Assembly: GCA_026119855.1 (NCBI GenBank)
Contig: JAOWBW010001926.1
Span: forward strand, 62,001-126,000
DNA length: 64,000 nucleotides
Reading direction: 5' to 3'
Origin: Campanula takesimana
Lineage: Eukaryota; Streptophyta; Magnoliopsida; Asterales; Campanulaceae
The notes under the pieces are model-generated. The model saw only the letters and a program-made list of their open reading frames with translations, searched no databases and was not told the origin of the DNA. Shown piece by piece: positions 12,122 to 22,460 of this stretch. How positions within the stretch are numbered: the first letter of the stretch is position 1; each line of letters starts with the position of its first letter. The translations under genes and the position numbers were made by a program.

Positions 12122-12960
12122 ATGGCGGATGGTACATGGTGGACAGAATTGCATAGGAGATTGGAAGGAAGTGATAAACAAATGAAAGAATTGAGTGTGA
12201 AGACTGGAGGATTTGCAAATCCATACACGTATTATCCTTCCTCATATATCCCTAGTGCTTCACATCCGCTTCATTGGCATCAATCAGATGCTCAATTTCC
12301 TGTTAATTTTGTTGATTCACAAGCATTCGTGAACTCGAGTACGGTGAGGAATGGTGGTGCTGGTTGTGGTAGTTTCAATGAGGCAACTAAGATCAACAAT
12401 AATGTTTGGAATTCATGTGGTGGCAGTGAGAGGCAATTACGGGTGGCTGAATCGCCAGCAAACTTTGCGGGTGAAAATGAAGTTGAAGATTCTATTGAAT
12501 TGCTAAAATTGCATTCATCTGTAGGTTTCAATGAGGAAAATGAAATGAGTATTGATGGTGATAATGGAATATCAATTTTAGAAGTTGATGAAACGGAAAT
12601 GAGTGTTGGTGTTAACTATTTCCCGCTAGGAGTCAAACGACAAATCCTTCTCGAACTTCCTAAAGATAAGAACGAGTTAGAAATGTGTGCAACTGCGTTC
12701 CTTGAGCGAATTGTCCAGATAAATTCGTTCGACGAATATCTTGATGAATTCGAGATTGTTCGATCTCAATTGGAGACTATAGCTTCGCATATGTGCGAAG
12801 AACTAACTGAAGAGTTTTTTTCTGGAATTTTTCATTGCTAGTTTGGAAGAAGAAATCAAATCTTAAGTGAAATATCTCTCACCTTCTACAGTTTCCGATG
12901 TTAGGGCTTATGTGAAGCATTTTAATGCTCGAAAAAGTCTACTGACTGAGAATTATCAAA
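12122..12960 (+). pseudogene. Broken gag-like gene of the LTR element
   Basis: The ATG at 12122 opens MADGTWWTELHRR and runs to a stop at about 12841. The part LLELPKDKNELEMC through EELTEE has the look of a Ty3/Gypsy gag domain. After a T-run near 12813-12819 the continuing gag text shifts frame (SLEEEIKS), meets a TAA near 12864, then reads on as VKYLSPSTVSDVRAYVKHFN. So the gag has one frameshift and one nonsense codon. The family assignment rests on motif resemblance only. Confidence 0.7.
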
Positions 12961-13254
12961 AGCCTAAAGTTGCTGAAAGTGGCAGATCACTCGATGTCAG
13001 TAGGGGTTTTGATAGTGCAGATTTTGTTGATAAGGAGGACGAGATGGATTTTGTGAAAGGACTAGGGAAACCACTAGAGGAGGTGAAGAAGGAGAATGAT
13101 GTTGCATATGATTTTTATGAAGTTATGGGTCCTGATGTTTCTGGTAACAGAATAGAGGAGAAAGGGGATGATATTACCTATGTTTTTGGGAATGGGCTGC
13201 TTGCTCCGTTTGTGCAAAATAGATGGGTTGAGGATGCTTGTCGGTTGCCTGAAT

Positions 13255-13545
13255 TGAAGCTCTCTTTGGAGGTAGTTTATTTGAACTATTTGCTGGGTAA
13301 GTATGTGAAGAAGAAAAATTTACGACAAGCGAGATGTCTATTTGAAAGAATGCCAGCGCGAGAGGAAGTTTCATGGAATTCGAGAGTTTCTGATTATGTT
13401 CAGCACAGGGACTTAATAGAAGCGCAGAGGCTGCTTGATGATTCTAGTTGTCGATATATCTTTACGTGGACAGCGATAATGTCTGGCTATGTGCAAAATG
13501 GGATGTGGGAGGAACGTACTAGAGTTTATGAACAAACTACAATAT
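13255..13545 (+). pseudogene. Captured pentatricopeptide-repeat (PPR) gene fragment
   Basis: Within a 416-codon open frame (12867-14117) the text shifts from gag to PPR: YLNYLLGKYVKKKNLRQARC, LFERMPAREEVSWNS, then DYVQHRDLIEAQRLLD and FTWTAIMSGYVQNGMWEE. About three degenerate PLS-type repeats can be seen (LFxxMPxRdxVSWN and YxxxGxxxxA patterns). PPR proteins bind organelle RNA, but this piece lacks a targeting peptide and most repeats. It is in frame with the end of gag, so a fusion product is conceivable. The segment after it (about 13640-14117) is open but I do not recognise it. Confidence 0.75.
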
Positions 13546-14389
13546 GGCAGTCCATCTGTTGGATAATATTCCTAGCTGAGACTGTGAAGGAATGGTGTGA
13601 ATCAGGAAAAGAAAATAAGGTTGTCGAGGAAATAGATTTCTTTCATATGGAGGAGCAATTAACTGCAGAAATCGAAATGAAGACTGCTAAGTTGCAAGGT
13701 AATGAAAAGTATGTGGTTGCTCGTCTTGTAGCTACTGTAGCTGGAACTGTTGTTTTCAAACCTCCACCAAGGTCGGAGACATTGAATATATTACTGAGGT
13801 CAGGAAGGTCATTGGGGATCACTTGCAGTCCTCCAATCACTTATGATGGAAATACTCTCCTTGTTGATGAGTTGAAAGTGTGGTTGGTTGATCTTTTTGG
13901 TAGAGATGCGGCAGAGGTAGCTGCTCACTTGGGTCGTATTGTGACAAGTGCACTGAAGGAGATACTACGACCAACAATCATGGTGTACAAAGTTATTGCT
14001 GCATATGGTCTTAATCAGACAGTAGAATTTATTCCATTGGCAACACTTTATGGTGGTGATATAGGTTACTTGAACGGGATCCTTGAGAATCTACAAGAAA
14101 AATGGCAAAGGCTTTGAATGGGATCCGGGAGGTTGCTGGAAGAGTTTCGAGGCAAGTTTTCGCATCTATGGGGAATTAATTTTGATGCAATTACTGGAAG
14201 TTGAGAGGCTTGAAAAAGAGCTTTTTGATTATGTGTATACGATGTGGCAGTTATTAATTGCTAAGAAGAAATGGAACACTATGAATGGAGAATCTAGAGA
14301 AACATTTGAAGAGGTCTCAAAGAGTGAGCATGCACCTCACTTTTTGAAGTTGAAAAGCGACGAGAGAATTTTAAGGTTGCATTGGATGT

Positions 14390-14660
14390 TAATAGGGTTT
14401 TACGAGAAGGTTATGGTTGGTATTTTCTGAAGCTTGCAAGGGTTGGTAACAAGACAGTTAAGCTCTTGATCGGTTTTATAAATGATGCGGTACTTGATTT
14501 CTCTCAGGTATTTATTTTTACTGAGGAGGTTGAAACCATGCTCTCCATGAGAATTGACGTTAGTAAACCTGATGAACCTGATTTGATGAATATAAAGGAA
14601 TTGTGCAATAGAGTTTTGTCTTTCATTGAGTATATGGCTCAATTGCTTGTGGCAGATTCT
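14390..14660 (+). pseudogene. Captured NOP58/NOP5-like gene fragment
   Basis: One frame reads REGYGWYFLKLA, then TVKLLI, LDFSQVF, EEVE and PDLMNIKELCNRVLSFIEYM, followed by AQLL. This matches in order the NOP58/NOP5 core protein of C/D-box snoRNPs (YGWHFPELAKI, VKLMG, KLDFSEI, LDLMNIKELCDQVLSL, EYRAQL). Only the coiled-coil and early Nop-domain part is present, and the RNA-binding GAEKALFRAL block is missing. It is a dead fragment captured by the LTR element. Confidence 0.75.
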
Positions 14661-15197
14661 ACTGTTGAGCTGGTATTCTTGCATGCTCTTAAGCTTGGGA
14701 ATGGAGTCACTGGAATTTAACCAAGATATATGCCAGTGGAAGTTTGCCTCAAAACTGTTGATGGAGGATGTATCAATTCAGAGGTGGGGTTTGATTGATT
14801 CCAGTAAGAGCATGATGAGTAAGAAATTTAATTCGTATGCTCGTCTTAACAGAGTAAGGCCCAAGAATATGGTATATGATGTGAGTGATGGCCAGATTGG
14901 TGTTGTCCATGATTGAAGAACTTGCCTCTTGTGGCGGAATACGAAATTGCCTATGATTCTCTGTTGAGGCAGGGTATAGATCTCATTGTCAATGCAGCAA
15001 AGGAAGATGCAACCACGGATGATGTTCATTTTCATGAGTTGGGAAGCTTTTTGCATCCTTCAACTGAAGATATAGTATTGCCTCTTGTTCAATCTTGAAG
15101 ATGAAGATGGATTCTTGATGCATCAAGTACAGATTCACAATCTCAATTTCATGGATCTCCAGCCTTGAGGACAAGGCTTGTTTTAAGGGGAAGGGAT

Positions 15198-15801
15198 TGT
15201 AACAGTTGAGGTCGAATGGCAGCTTAAGTCAGTGAAGGGGTGGGAGTTCACGGTCGAATGGGAGAACCACGGGGATGTAGAAGGGAAAGTGCGGCAGGTT
15301 AGAGGGGGTATTGTGCGGCAGGTTAGAGAGGAGTATGCGGTCAAGGAAGTAGAAGGAAATGCGGTCAAGTTGCAGGAAGGTTGGAACAGAAGGTCTTAAT
15401 GGTAATTTCGTTATGAGACATCACGTGAAGAACATGTGAGGTTGTTGAAGCACGTAAAGAACTCGTGAGGTCGTTACAAGCACGTGACCACGTGACGAAC
15501 TCGTGAGGTTGTTAGATCTAACAACCTGCACATGGGATCTAGTATAAAAGAGGCACAAGAGGTGTGATCCAAGTGTGGATGATTTGGATATTTTCATATT
15601 CTTAGTTTGTTCTTAGCTATAGCTTAGTGGTAGTTCTTCTTCTTCTTCATAGTTTAGCTATAGCTCAGTATTAGTGTTCTAGCTTAGTTTTCATAGTTTA
15701 ATCTTCAATTCCTAGTTGATTACTCTGTTATTGTTGCTGGGTTAATCGAATTTGGTTTCAATTCCCATTTTCGCATTTGTGATTAGATCTCATCTGTTAC
15801 A
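15198..15801 (+). repeat. 3' LTR of the gene-capturing element
   Basis: 604 bp, TGTAACAG to CTGTTACA, preceded by the purine tract at about 15184-15196 and followed by the TACTT target duplication. It differs from the 5' LTR by few substitutions and short indels, which points to a fairly recent insertion. Confidence 0.93.
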
Positions 15802-15806
15802 TACTT

Positions 15807-16183
15807 CTCCAATAATGACTTGGACGATACTCGATACTGACATTCAAAAACATCTCACTCGGAAAGTATATAGCTTTAGAACCCTAACAAACAAGAGCGT
15901 ACATGTAATGAGTAACTGTAACAAAGCTTCTCAAACAGATGTTGAAGAGATGTATGTTGTGATAGCCTAAACAACCCAGGCTCATCATTCGTTCTAATTC
16001 GTCTGTAAGATAAATTGACACCTGCCATAAACATATACTTCCATAAAAATATACAATTTAATAATCTGAATGGTTTTGAGATATATATCAAAATCTTTGG
16101 TAAATACATCAACCAAATCAACGATGATAGGCTTACATCACGGTGGTGAATGTTGGGGTTGAAACATTTGGATTGCAATTGTT
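15807..16183. other. Spacer right of the LTR element
   Basis: Originally contiguous with DNA left of 11437. I see no recognisable gene on either strand. Confidence 0.4.
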
Positions 16184-16870
16184 GGAATTTGGCTCAAGTT
16201 CATGAAGAAGTCGACAAACATTGTCTCATGTGATTCATGAATTTGGTTCATGAATATGATGGTTGATTTTCCAAAAAGACTTTTGGTATGTGTCTATTGA
16301 ATAAGGCTTGAATTATGAGATTTCTTGTGCCTATAAATAAGACTCATATAGAGAGAGTTCAAGTGTGCCTTGTGGTGCCAAGAGTGGCTCCTCTTAGAGG
16401 AGAGTGAGTTAGAGAGATGTGTACTTTCTCATAAAGGAGTTGATGTTGAGAAAGATGTGGGTGCCTCCATTCTTGTAATACTTTTGTGATAAGTGGTGTG
16501 CCTTTGCGAGTTTCTTGATTAAAACTCGTGGTGTTGTAATGATGATATTATAGTGAAGTTGGTTTGTGGACGTAGCTCATTGATGTTGGGGTGAACCACA
16601 ATAAATCTTGTCTTGTTTATTCTTTCCGGCATATTCTTTGTGTCCAAATTAATAGTGTAGCATAACCTAATTATTGAGGTGCATGAGAACCACTTCCGCC
16701 GCTCACAACACCAACAACATCACAACTTCAAACTTTACCAAGAATGTTGTTGGCCGGATCTGGAACATTTCTTTAATCAAATTGAGAAGTGGTATCTCGA
16801 GAGAGATGATTGTATGGGTGAAGCTGATGACAAAACGGCCATGAATGGGATGATGAGATACATGTAAATG
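16184..16870 (+). mobile_element. Probable Copia LTR with start of gag (truncated)
   Basis: The stretch from TGTTGGAATTTGGC has the usual arrangement of a Copia LTR: a TATAAATAAG box near 16333, a leader, then GTGGACGTAGC and an AACCACAATAAATCTTG region near 16600. From 16682 an ATG opens a short degenerate gag-like text. No second LTR was found, so this is a truncated copy. Confidence 0.5.
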
Positions 16871-16904
16871 GTTAGAATACCGAGAGTTTTTATGTCACCT
16901 AATA

Positions 16905-17067
16905 CTAGAGGCACAAAAAAATCACAAAAACTTGCTCACAAAATCTTAGGTGTGATAATTTTATTGGTGTTTTTAATTAGAGTGTGACGGGTCCATTATC
17001 GATACAACCAATAAAATATCGTCACCTCATGTTGTGAGCAAGATTTTGTGATCTTATTTTGTGCCCC
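16905..17067. mobile_element. MITE, CTAGGGGCAC family, copy 1
   Basis: The ends CTAGAGGCACAAAA and TTTTGTGCCCC are inverted, with inner inverted blocks CTTGCTCACAAAAT and TTGTGAGCAAGATTTTGTGA. It shares the core ATTTTATTGG with copies at 21427 and 53188. Confidence 0.8.
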
Positions 17068-18180
17068 AACCTTGCTCTTCAAAAAAACTCCATTGCCTGG
17101 GGTCGTTACATCGACTAGACTAACTAATATACATCTTGGTCTTGATGATCTTCGAAAGAAATCAGGTTCTTTGAAAAAATCTCAATATCGTATTCGACTA
17201 GAAGTAGCTACCAACATCTCTTTTTTAGAACATTTTAGAAAGTGAGAGAAAGTTCGGTTGAAAGTTTTTTTTTTTATTATTATTATTGTTATCTTTTTTA
17301 TGAAAGTAGAGAACAATCTTGTTAAGACAAAGTCTTGTATACAACGGGTGCATGGGTGTGCGGCGGACCAAACCCGCCCGACCCAACCCGACCCGCCAGC
17401 CCTCCTCCATTCACAGTGCGACACGTGGCGCGCTGTGAGCCACACACTGGTTCACCCAGCCGCGCGCTGCCACGTGTCTTCCTTAAAAAAAAACTCCAAT
17501 AACTTTAAAATGCTATATCTTGAGATTTATAACTCAGAAAAATAATTTAAAATACCGTTGTGTTCGTCTCGGCGAGACGAATAAATCTACATAGGTCATG
17601 ATATGGTTTTATTTTATTTTAAAAAAAATACACACAAAAAGTTTAAACTACTCATCAGCTAAGATGTAACACTCTGTTCGAATAAAAGTAACAATTTCAT
17701 CTTCAAAAAGTAACACTTTCTACTGTTAAATGTAACAGCAGTTTTACAACAAAAAAATGAGTTTGCATTTCAATTGTTACTTTCTCAATTTCAATTGTTA
17801 CATTTAAGATATAATGTTACATTTAAGAATATAAACTGTTACAATGGAGATAAAAAATGTTACATTCATTTTTTATAAAATGTAACATTAGTTTAGTTTG
17901 TTAATCTTATGTTAATTTTGAAAAAAAAAAGTGTTACATTTGAAAAAAAAAGTGTTGCATTCTATAAAAAGTGTTACATTAGTTTAGTTGTCAATCTTTA
18001 TGTTATCTTTAATCTGTTGCAGCAAAATTGTGGTACATTTAAAAAAAAAAATTACATTTGAAAGAAAAAAAAGTGTTACATTTGAAAAAAAGAGTGTTAC
18101 ATTCCTTTATAAAAAGTGACATTGGTTTAGTTGTCAATCTTTATGTTATCTTTAATCTATTGCAGCAAAATTGTGGTACA
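17068..18180. other. Spacer with a GC-rich island and a GTTACATTT-rich tract
   Basis: A GC-rich island occupies 17340-17480 in otherwise A/T-rich DNA. From about 17690 the sequence is full of TGTAACA/TGTTACA words with A-runs, forming an irregular repeat. No gene recognised. Confidence 0.5.
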
Positions 18181-18189
18181 TTTTGAAAA

Positions 18190-20203
18190 GGGTTAATGAC
18201 AGATTAGGGCCTGAACTCCGGGGGTGCGTCTAAACGGGGCCTGGGTTTTTTTTTCCGCTAGATCAGGGCTCAATATCTAAATTTTTCGGCAGTTAAGGGC
18301 TTTTTGACGGAAATCGTTAGAAAAGTCAGTTAAGTGCCATGTGCGTGGCACGTGATCGTCAAAATTGATGGTTTTGTAATGATATTAGTTAGTAAGGGCT
18401 TTAGTGAAATTTTTGAAACTCAAAAGGTTTAAAAATGAAAATGTTAAACCAGTTAAAATCCCTACCCTATCCCATTATCATCTCTGCGTTTACATTTTCC
18501 GTCCCTTCAATTTTACCCCCTCCGACCCAAGCCGCCGGCGCGCCTCTGCCCTCCGACAATCCCCACGCATAACCACCCATACACTGCCTACCCATACGCC
18601 GCCCTCAAGACCTCTCCCGTCTCTGCCCAAAATTCTCTATCTCTCGTAGTCTATGCCGTCGAGTACCGTCGTCTTCAACTTCGCCATCATCACCAAAATC
18701 GGTTCAATCGGTGTTTCAAAATCCTGCAATGGAGTTTTACAGTAGGAGGGAATACTATTCTGGTAACATGAATCTTGATTTGAAAGAAGGGATATCAATT
18801 GAAATGTCTAAACAAAAAATGATAAAAAAAATTCCCCTGTTATTAGTGTGGATATCTGGGTTTGTGGGTATTGTGTGTGTTTATTCATGGTTTTGTTTGA
18901 AATAATCTTTTTTGGTAACTTTATTCTTGGATTCGACAGTGATTAGGTAATTTGCTATGGGTGATGATTTGGGGCTATTGTTCTGGGATGAGGATGGTGC
19001 CGGCGTTGTTGGGATTTAAATGACTTCGCCGGCGTTGGTGGTGGAGTATTTGAGCTGGGTTCTGACACTTCAGCAGCCGCCGTCGTCGCTGGTGGTGGTT
19101 GTGGGAGAATGAAGGTGGTGGCGGTGGGTTTGGTGTGTTGACGGTGGGGTGGTGGCGGTGGTGGTTTTGGTGTGTTGACGATTTGTTTGAAACCCAGATT
19201 TGGGAATTTTGATTTTTTTCCTTTAAGATTGAGTTGGAAATTTGATTGTAGTTCTAAAGATGTGGTTGTGGGAGAATGAAGGTGGTGGCGGTGGTTTTGG
19301 TGTGTTGACGGTGGGGTGGTGGCAGTGGTGATTTTGGTGTGTTGACGGTGGTGTTGATAGATGGCGGTGTCAATGGTGGTGGTGGTGGCGGCGGTGGGTG
19401 TGGTGATGTTAGTAGGAATATTATAATCCCTCCGTCCCAAAATAACTTTCATACTTTTTTCTAAGAATATTATACTCCCTCCGTCCCAAAATGACTTTCA
19501 TAGTCCCAAAATGACTTTCATATTTTTTTTTCTAGGAATATTATACTCCCCCTCTGTCCCAAAATGACTTTCATACTTTTTTCGACGTTACTACGAAGCA
19601 ACTTTGACCAATGATTTTAGGTTAATATAATTATTCTAATGAAAATCTAAAACATGTTATTGATAGTATTGTTGATGCTGTGTCAATACTCAATAGCAAG
19701 TTTTAGATTTTCATTAGTGCAATTTATTTAACCTAAAAAGTAATTTATTATGTTCATAGAATAAAATTTAAAATTATTTATAATTTTCTTTATTTTAAAT
19801 TTATTATTCAGAAAATAATCTAAATCATTTTATATTTAATATAGCTATTAGATTAATTTGTTTAATAATTTTGATTTTTTTAATAAATTTATTTTATATA
19901 TGATAATTACTTATTTTATTATATACTTGATTATTTAGAAAAAATATTTATTTCATTTTTAAACCTTTTGAGTTTCAAAAATTTCACTAAAGCCATTACT
20001 AACTAATATCATTACAAAACCATCCATTTTGACGATCACGTGCCACGCACATGGCACTTAACTGACTTTTCTAACGATTTCCGTCAAAAAGCCCTTAACT
20101 GCCGAAAAATTTAGATATTGAGCCCTGATCTAGCGAGAAAAAAAAACTCAGGCCCCGTTTAGACGCACCCCCTGGAGTTCAGGCCCTAATCTGTCATTAA
20201 CCC
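18190..20203. mobile_element. MULE-type transposon with 250-bp inverted repeats and 9-bp TSD
   Basis: Both ends carry about 250 bp of inverted repeat starting GGGTTAATGACAG (18190 to about 18440 and 19953-20203). Flanks are a perfect 9-bp duplication TTTTGAAAA (18181-18189 and 20204-20212), the hallmark of Mutator-like elements. No MURA-type transposase is present, so it is non-autonomous. The interior holds a short membrane-protein ORF (18729-18905), a GTGGTGGCGG-rich low-complexity region and three stacked CTCCGTCCCAAAATGAC fragments (about 19430-19580). Confidence 0.95.
18729..18905 (+). CDS. Small single-pass membrane ORF inside the MULE (possible captured exon)
   Basis: 58 codons from ATG: a polar N-terminal half (MEFYSRREYY, LDLKEG, MSKQKM) and a hydrophobic helix near residues 38-55 (IPLLLVWISGFVG...). 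A pyrimidine-rich leader with plant-like 5'UTR character precedes it. The layout resembles the C-terminal exon of plant small zinc-finger/membrane proteins, but I cannot assign it. Possible Pack-MULE cargo; no proof of expression. Confidence 0.35.
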   Translation: MEFYSRREYYSGNMNLDLKEGISIEMSKQKMIKKIPLLLVWISGFVGIVCVYSWFCLK

Positions 20204-20421
20204 TTTTGAAAAAAAAAGTGTTACATTTCGTTATAATAAGTGTTACTTTTGTTGGGAAGAAAAAAAGTTGGGGGAGACATAAAAAATAAATAAATAAAAA
20301 AAAAATGGCACGCCTGGCCCCGTCGCACGATGCGCGGCGGTTGCACAGGAGACTGCCTCTCTTGTTATATGTGATAAATAAGAATGGAAAAAAAATGTTA
20401 CATTTGAAAGAAAAAAAAGTA

Positions 20422-20685
20422 CTCCCTCCGTCCACCGAAAATTGCAAAACTTACCAAAATGGGCGTCCCATAGAAATTGCACATTCCATAAATGGAAAGT
20501 TTTTAATATTTTTTAATTAGTGGTCCCACTTCTCATACTCACATCCACTAACCCACTAACTATTCTCTACCCCACTTTCTCCCTCCCACTCAACTATCAA
20601 CACTCACAACACATCACCTTTTTCACTTTTCCCTTAATTCTTGTGCCATGATTTTTTTTTGCAATTTTCGGCGGGACGGAGGGAG
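20422..20685. mobile_element. CTCCCTCC MITE, subfamily A
   Basis: The ends CTCCCTCCGTCC and GGGACGGAGGGAG are flanked by TA. The shared interior (CTATTCTCTACCCCACTTTC, CAACACATCACCTTTTTCA) also occurs at 21630-21875 and 38551-38837. Confidence 0.9.
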
Positions 20686-20689
20686 TATT

Positions 20690-20981
20690 ACATTTGAAAA
20701 AAAGAGTGTTACATTCCTTTATAAAAAGTGTGACATTAGTTTAGTTGTCAATCTTTATGTTATCTTTAATCTATTGCAGCAAAATTGTGGTACATTTTGA
20801 AAAAAAGAAGTGTTACATTTCGTTATAATAAGTGTTACTTTAGTTGGGAAGAAAAAAAGTTGGGGGAGACATAAAATAAATAAATAAAAAAAAAATGGCA
20901 CGCCTGACCCCGTCGCACGCTGCGCGGCGGTTGCACATGAGACTGCCTCTCTTGTTATATGTGATAAATAAGAATGGAAAA
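20690..20981. repeat. Duplicate of the MULE target region (unfilled site)
   Basis: This stretch repeats 18078-18189 joined to 20213-20396, but without the MULE. The empty target TTTTGAAAA is at 20795-20803. The shared part includes GGCACGCCTG and GTCGCACG words and GACTGCCTCTCTTGTTATAT. Confidence 0.9.
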
Positions 20982-21034
20982 AGGAGCTTGGATCCTACAC
21001 TTTATAGTAGGCTAATTTGTGACATACTATTTGT

Positions 21035-21404
21035 TAGACATGACCAACCAGCACCCGTACTCGTGACGATCAGTCAAACCGTACCCGCATTTAAACCATA
21101 TTAACCGTACTCGTGGAAGAACCATCAACCGGTTTACCCGTAACCGTGGCTAGGGCGGTTCGGTTACGGGTTGTTCATCCCAATACCCGTAACTGTTAAC
21201 CCATGCACCTGTAACCGTTAACCGATTTACCCGTAACATATTTTGTTAGTTTTCTAACATAATATGTTAAGAATGTTAGAATTTTAAAGAAATCCATGGA
21301 CCTGTACCCGCTTCACCCGTGTATAACACGGTTAGGTTACAGTAATGGGTTTTTGAATCCGTACCCGTAACCGTAACCGTCTCACCCGTGTTTGGGCATG
21401 TCTA
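21035..21404. mobile_element. hAT-like MITE rich in CCCGTAACC words
   Basis: The ends TAGACATG and CATGTCTA are inverted. Flanks share TATTTGT with one mismatch or offset in an 8-bp window, so the TSD is imperfect. The interior is made of CCCGTAACCG-type words. Confidence 0.65.
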
Positions 21405-21426
21405 CGTATTTGTTTCAAGGGCAATG

Positions 21427-21585
21427 CTAGGGGCACAAAAGAAGTCTACAAAATGAGGTGGCGATATTTTATTGGTTGCATCGATTGTGGACCCATCACG
21501 GTCTAATTAAAAGCACCAATAAAATCTTAACACATCATTTTGTGAGCTAAGCTTTGTGAGATTTTTTTGTGACTTTATATTTACC
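21427..21585. mobile_element. MITE, CTAGGGGCAC family, copy 2
   Basis: Begins CTAGGGGCACAAAA and shares GAGGTGGCGATATTTTATTG with the copy at 53188. The right end is degraded near GTGACTTTATAT. Confidence 0.8.
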
Positions 21586-21629
21586 TTTGTTTCAAAATAC
21601 ATTGAAAGAAACAAATCCTCTAATAAATA

Positions 21630-21875
21630 CTCCCTCCGTCACATTTTAAATTGCAAAACTTGCCAAAAAGGGTGTCCCAACTAAAATTGCAAAATCCAAA
21701 AATGGCAAGTTTTAACTCACTTGCACACTCACATCCATTAACCCACTAACTATTTTCTACCCCACTTTCTCTCTCACACTCAACTATCAACACTCACAAC
21801 ACATCACCTTTTTCATTTGTTCCCTTAATCCCCGTGCCAACCTAGTATTTGCAATTTGAAATGGGACGGAGGGAG
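21630..21875. mobile_element. CTCCCTCC MITE, subfamily A
   Basis: CTCCCTCCGTCAC to GGGACGGAGGGAG with TA flanks. Same interior as 20422-20685. Confidence 0.9.
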
Positions 21876-22115
21876 TATGCCACCAAAACCTGAACTAATT
21901 CACATAGGATCCCAGCCTATAGCCTAAACCTACGAAGTACCACTTCCACCGACGCCAAATTCCGAATTGGGTATACACTACAGTCGTGCATCCTTTCACA
22001 AAATCACATGAGCCTGCTTCCTGAAAGCAACCCAACCTCCCAAATACATCAAATCCCCAAACTTTTCATAGAAAAAGCAATTTTGGTATCTGTGTGTGTG
22101 TGAATTCTTTGGGTG

Positions 22116-22460
22116 ATGGAGGAGTTGAGATCCAAGTCGTACAATGATGGGAGGATGCAGATAGAGGCATACAATGGAGACAAACCCTCAAACCTTCAAG
22201 ATTTGAGGTGTCATAGTGCTTCTTATGCATCATCTTCACAAACCCACATGGAAAAACAAGTGAAATTCAAGAAAGGAAGCAAGTCAACAAATGGGTCAAT
22301 GTCTAAAAATTGGAGCTTTACTGACCCTGAGTTGAAAAGGAAAAAGAGGATTGCTAGCTATTAAGTTTACACTGTTGAAGGGAAGGTTAAAGGGTCTCTC
22401 AGGAAGAGCTTTAGATGGCTTAAAGATCGCTACACTCAAATGGTGTATGGGGTAAATTGA
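22116..22460 (+). pseudogene. DUF3511-family small protein gene with one in-frame stop
   Basis: The ATG at 22116 starts MEELRSKSYNDGRMQIE, then NLQDLRCHSASYASS, VKFKKG, SMSKNWSFTDPELKRKKRIA and SY, the conserved layout of plant DUF3511 proteins. TAA at 22362-22364 sits where the family normally has Lys in ASYKVY. The same frame continues at once with VYTVEGKVKGSLRKSFRWLK, then DRYTQMVYG and TGA at 22458-22460. Full length would be about 114 aa, the usual family size. The stop removes the basic C-terminal domain. It may be a fresh pseudogene, an allele or a base-call error. Function of the family is unknown. Confidence 0.85.

Larger units (their letters stand above)
11442..15801 (+). mobile_element. 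Non-autonomous LTR retrotransposon carrying host-gene pieces
   Basis: Complete element with 5-bp TSD TACTT (11437-11441 and 15802-15806). The LTRs are about 0.6 kb and begin TGTAACAG. The right LTR ends CTGTTACA, a perfect inverted match; the left LTR ends CTGATACA. A primer binding site TGGTATCAGAGC (initiator tRNA-Met type) follows the left LTR at 12055-12066, and a purine tract AAGGGGAAGGGA precedes the right LTR. The 3.1-kb interior has a decayed gag, PPR and NOP58-like fragments and an unassigned segment. No protease, reverse transcriptase, RNase H or integrase was found. By structure it is a LARD-like element that must borrow enzymes from an autonomous relative; the gag resembles Ty3/Gypsy. 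Confidence 0.93.

Noticed and set aside
18955..19452. 165-codon open frame on the minus strand, rich in Thr, Pro and His
   Set aside because: It is the complement of a GGTGGTGGCGG-type low-complexity tract inside the MULE; no domain and strong repeat bias.
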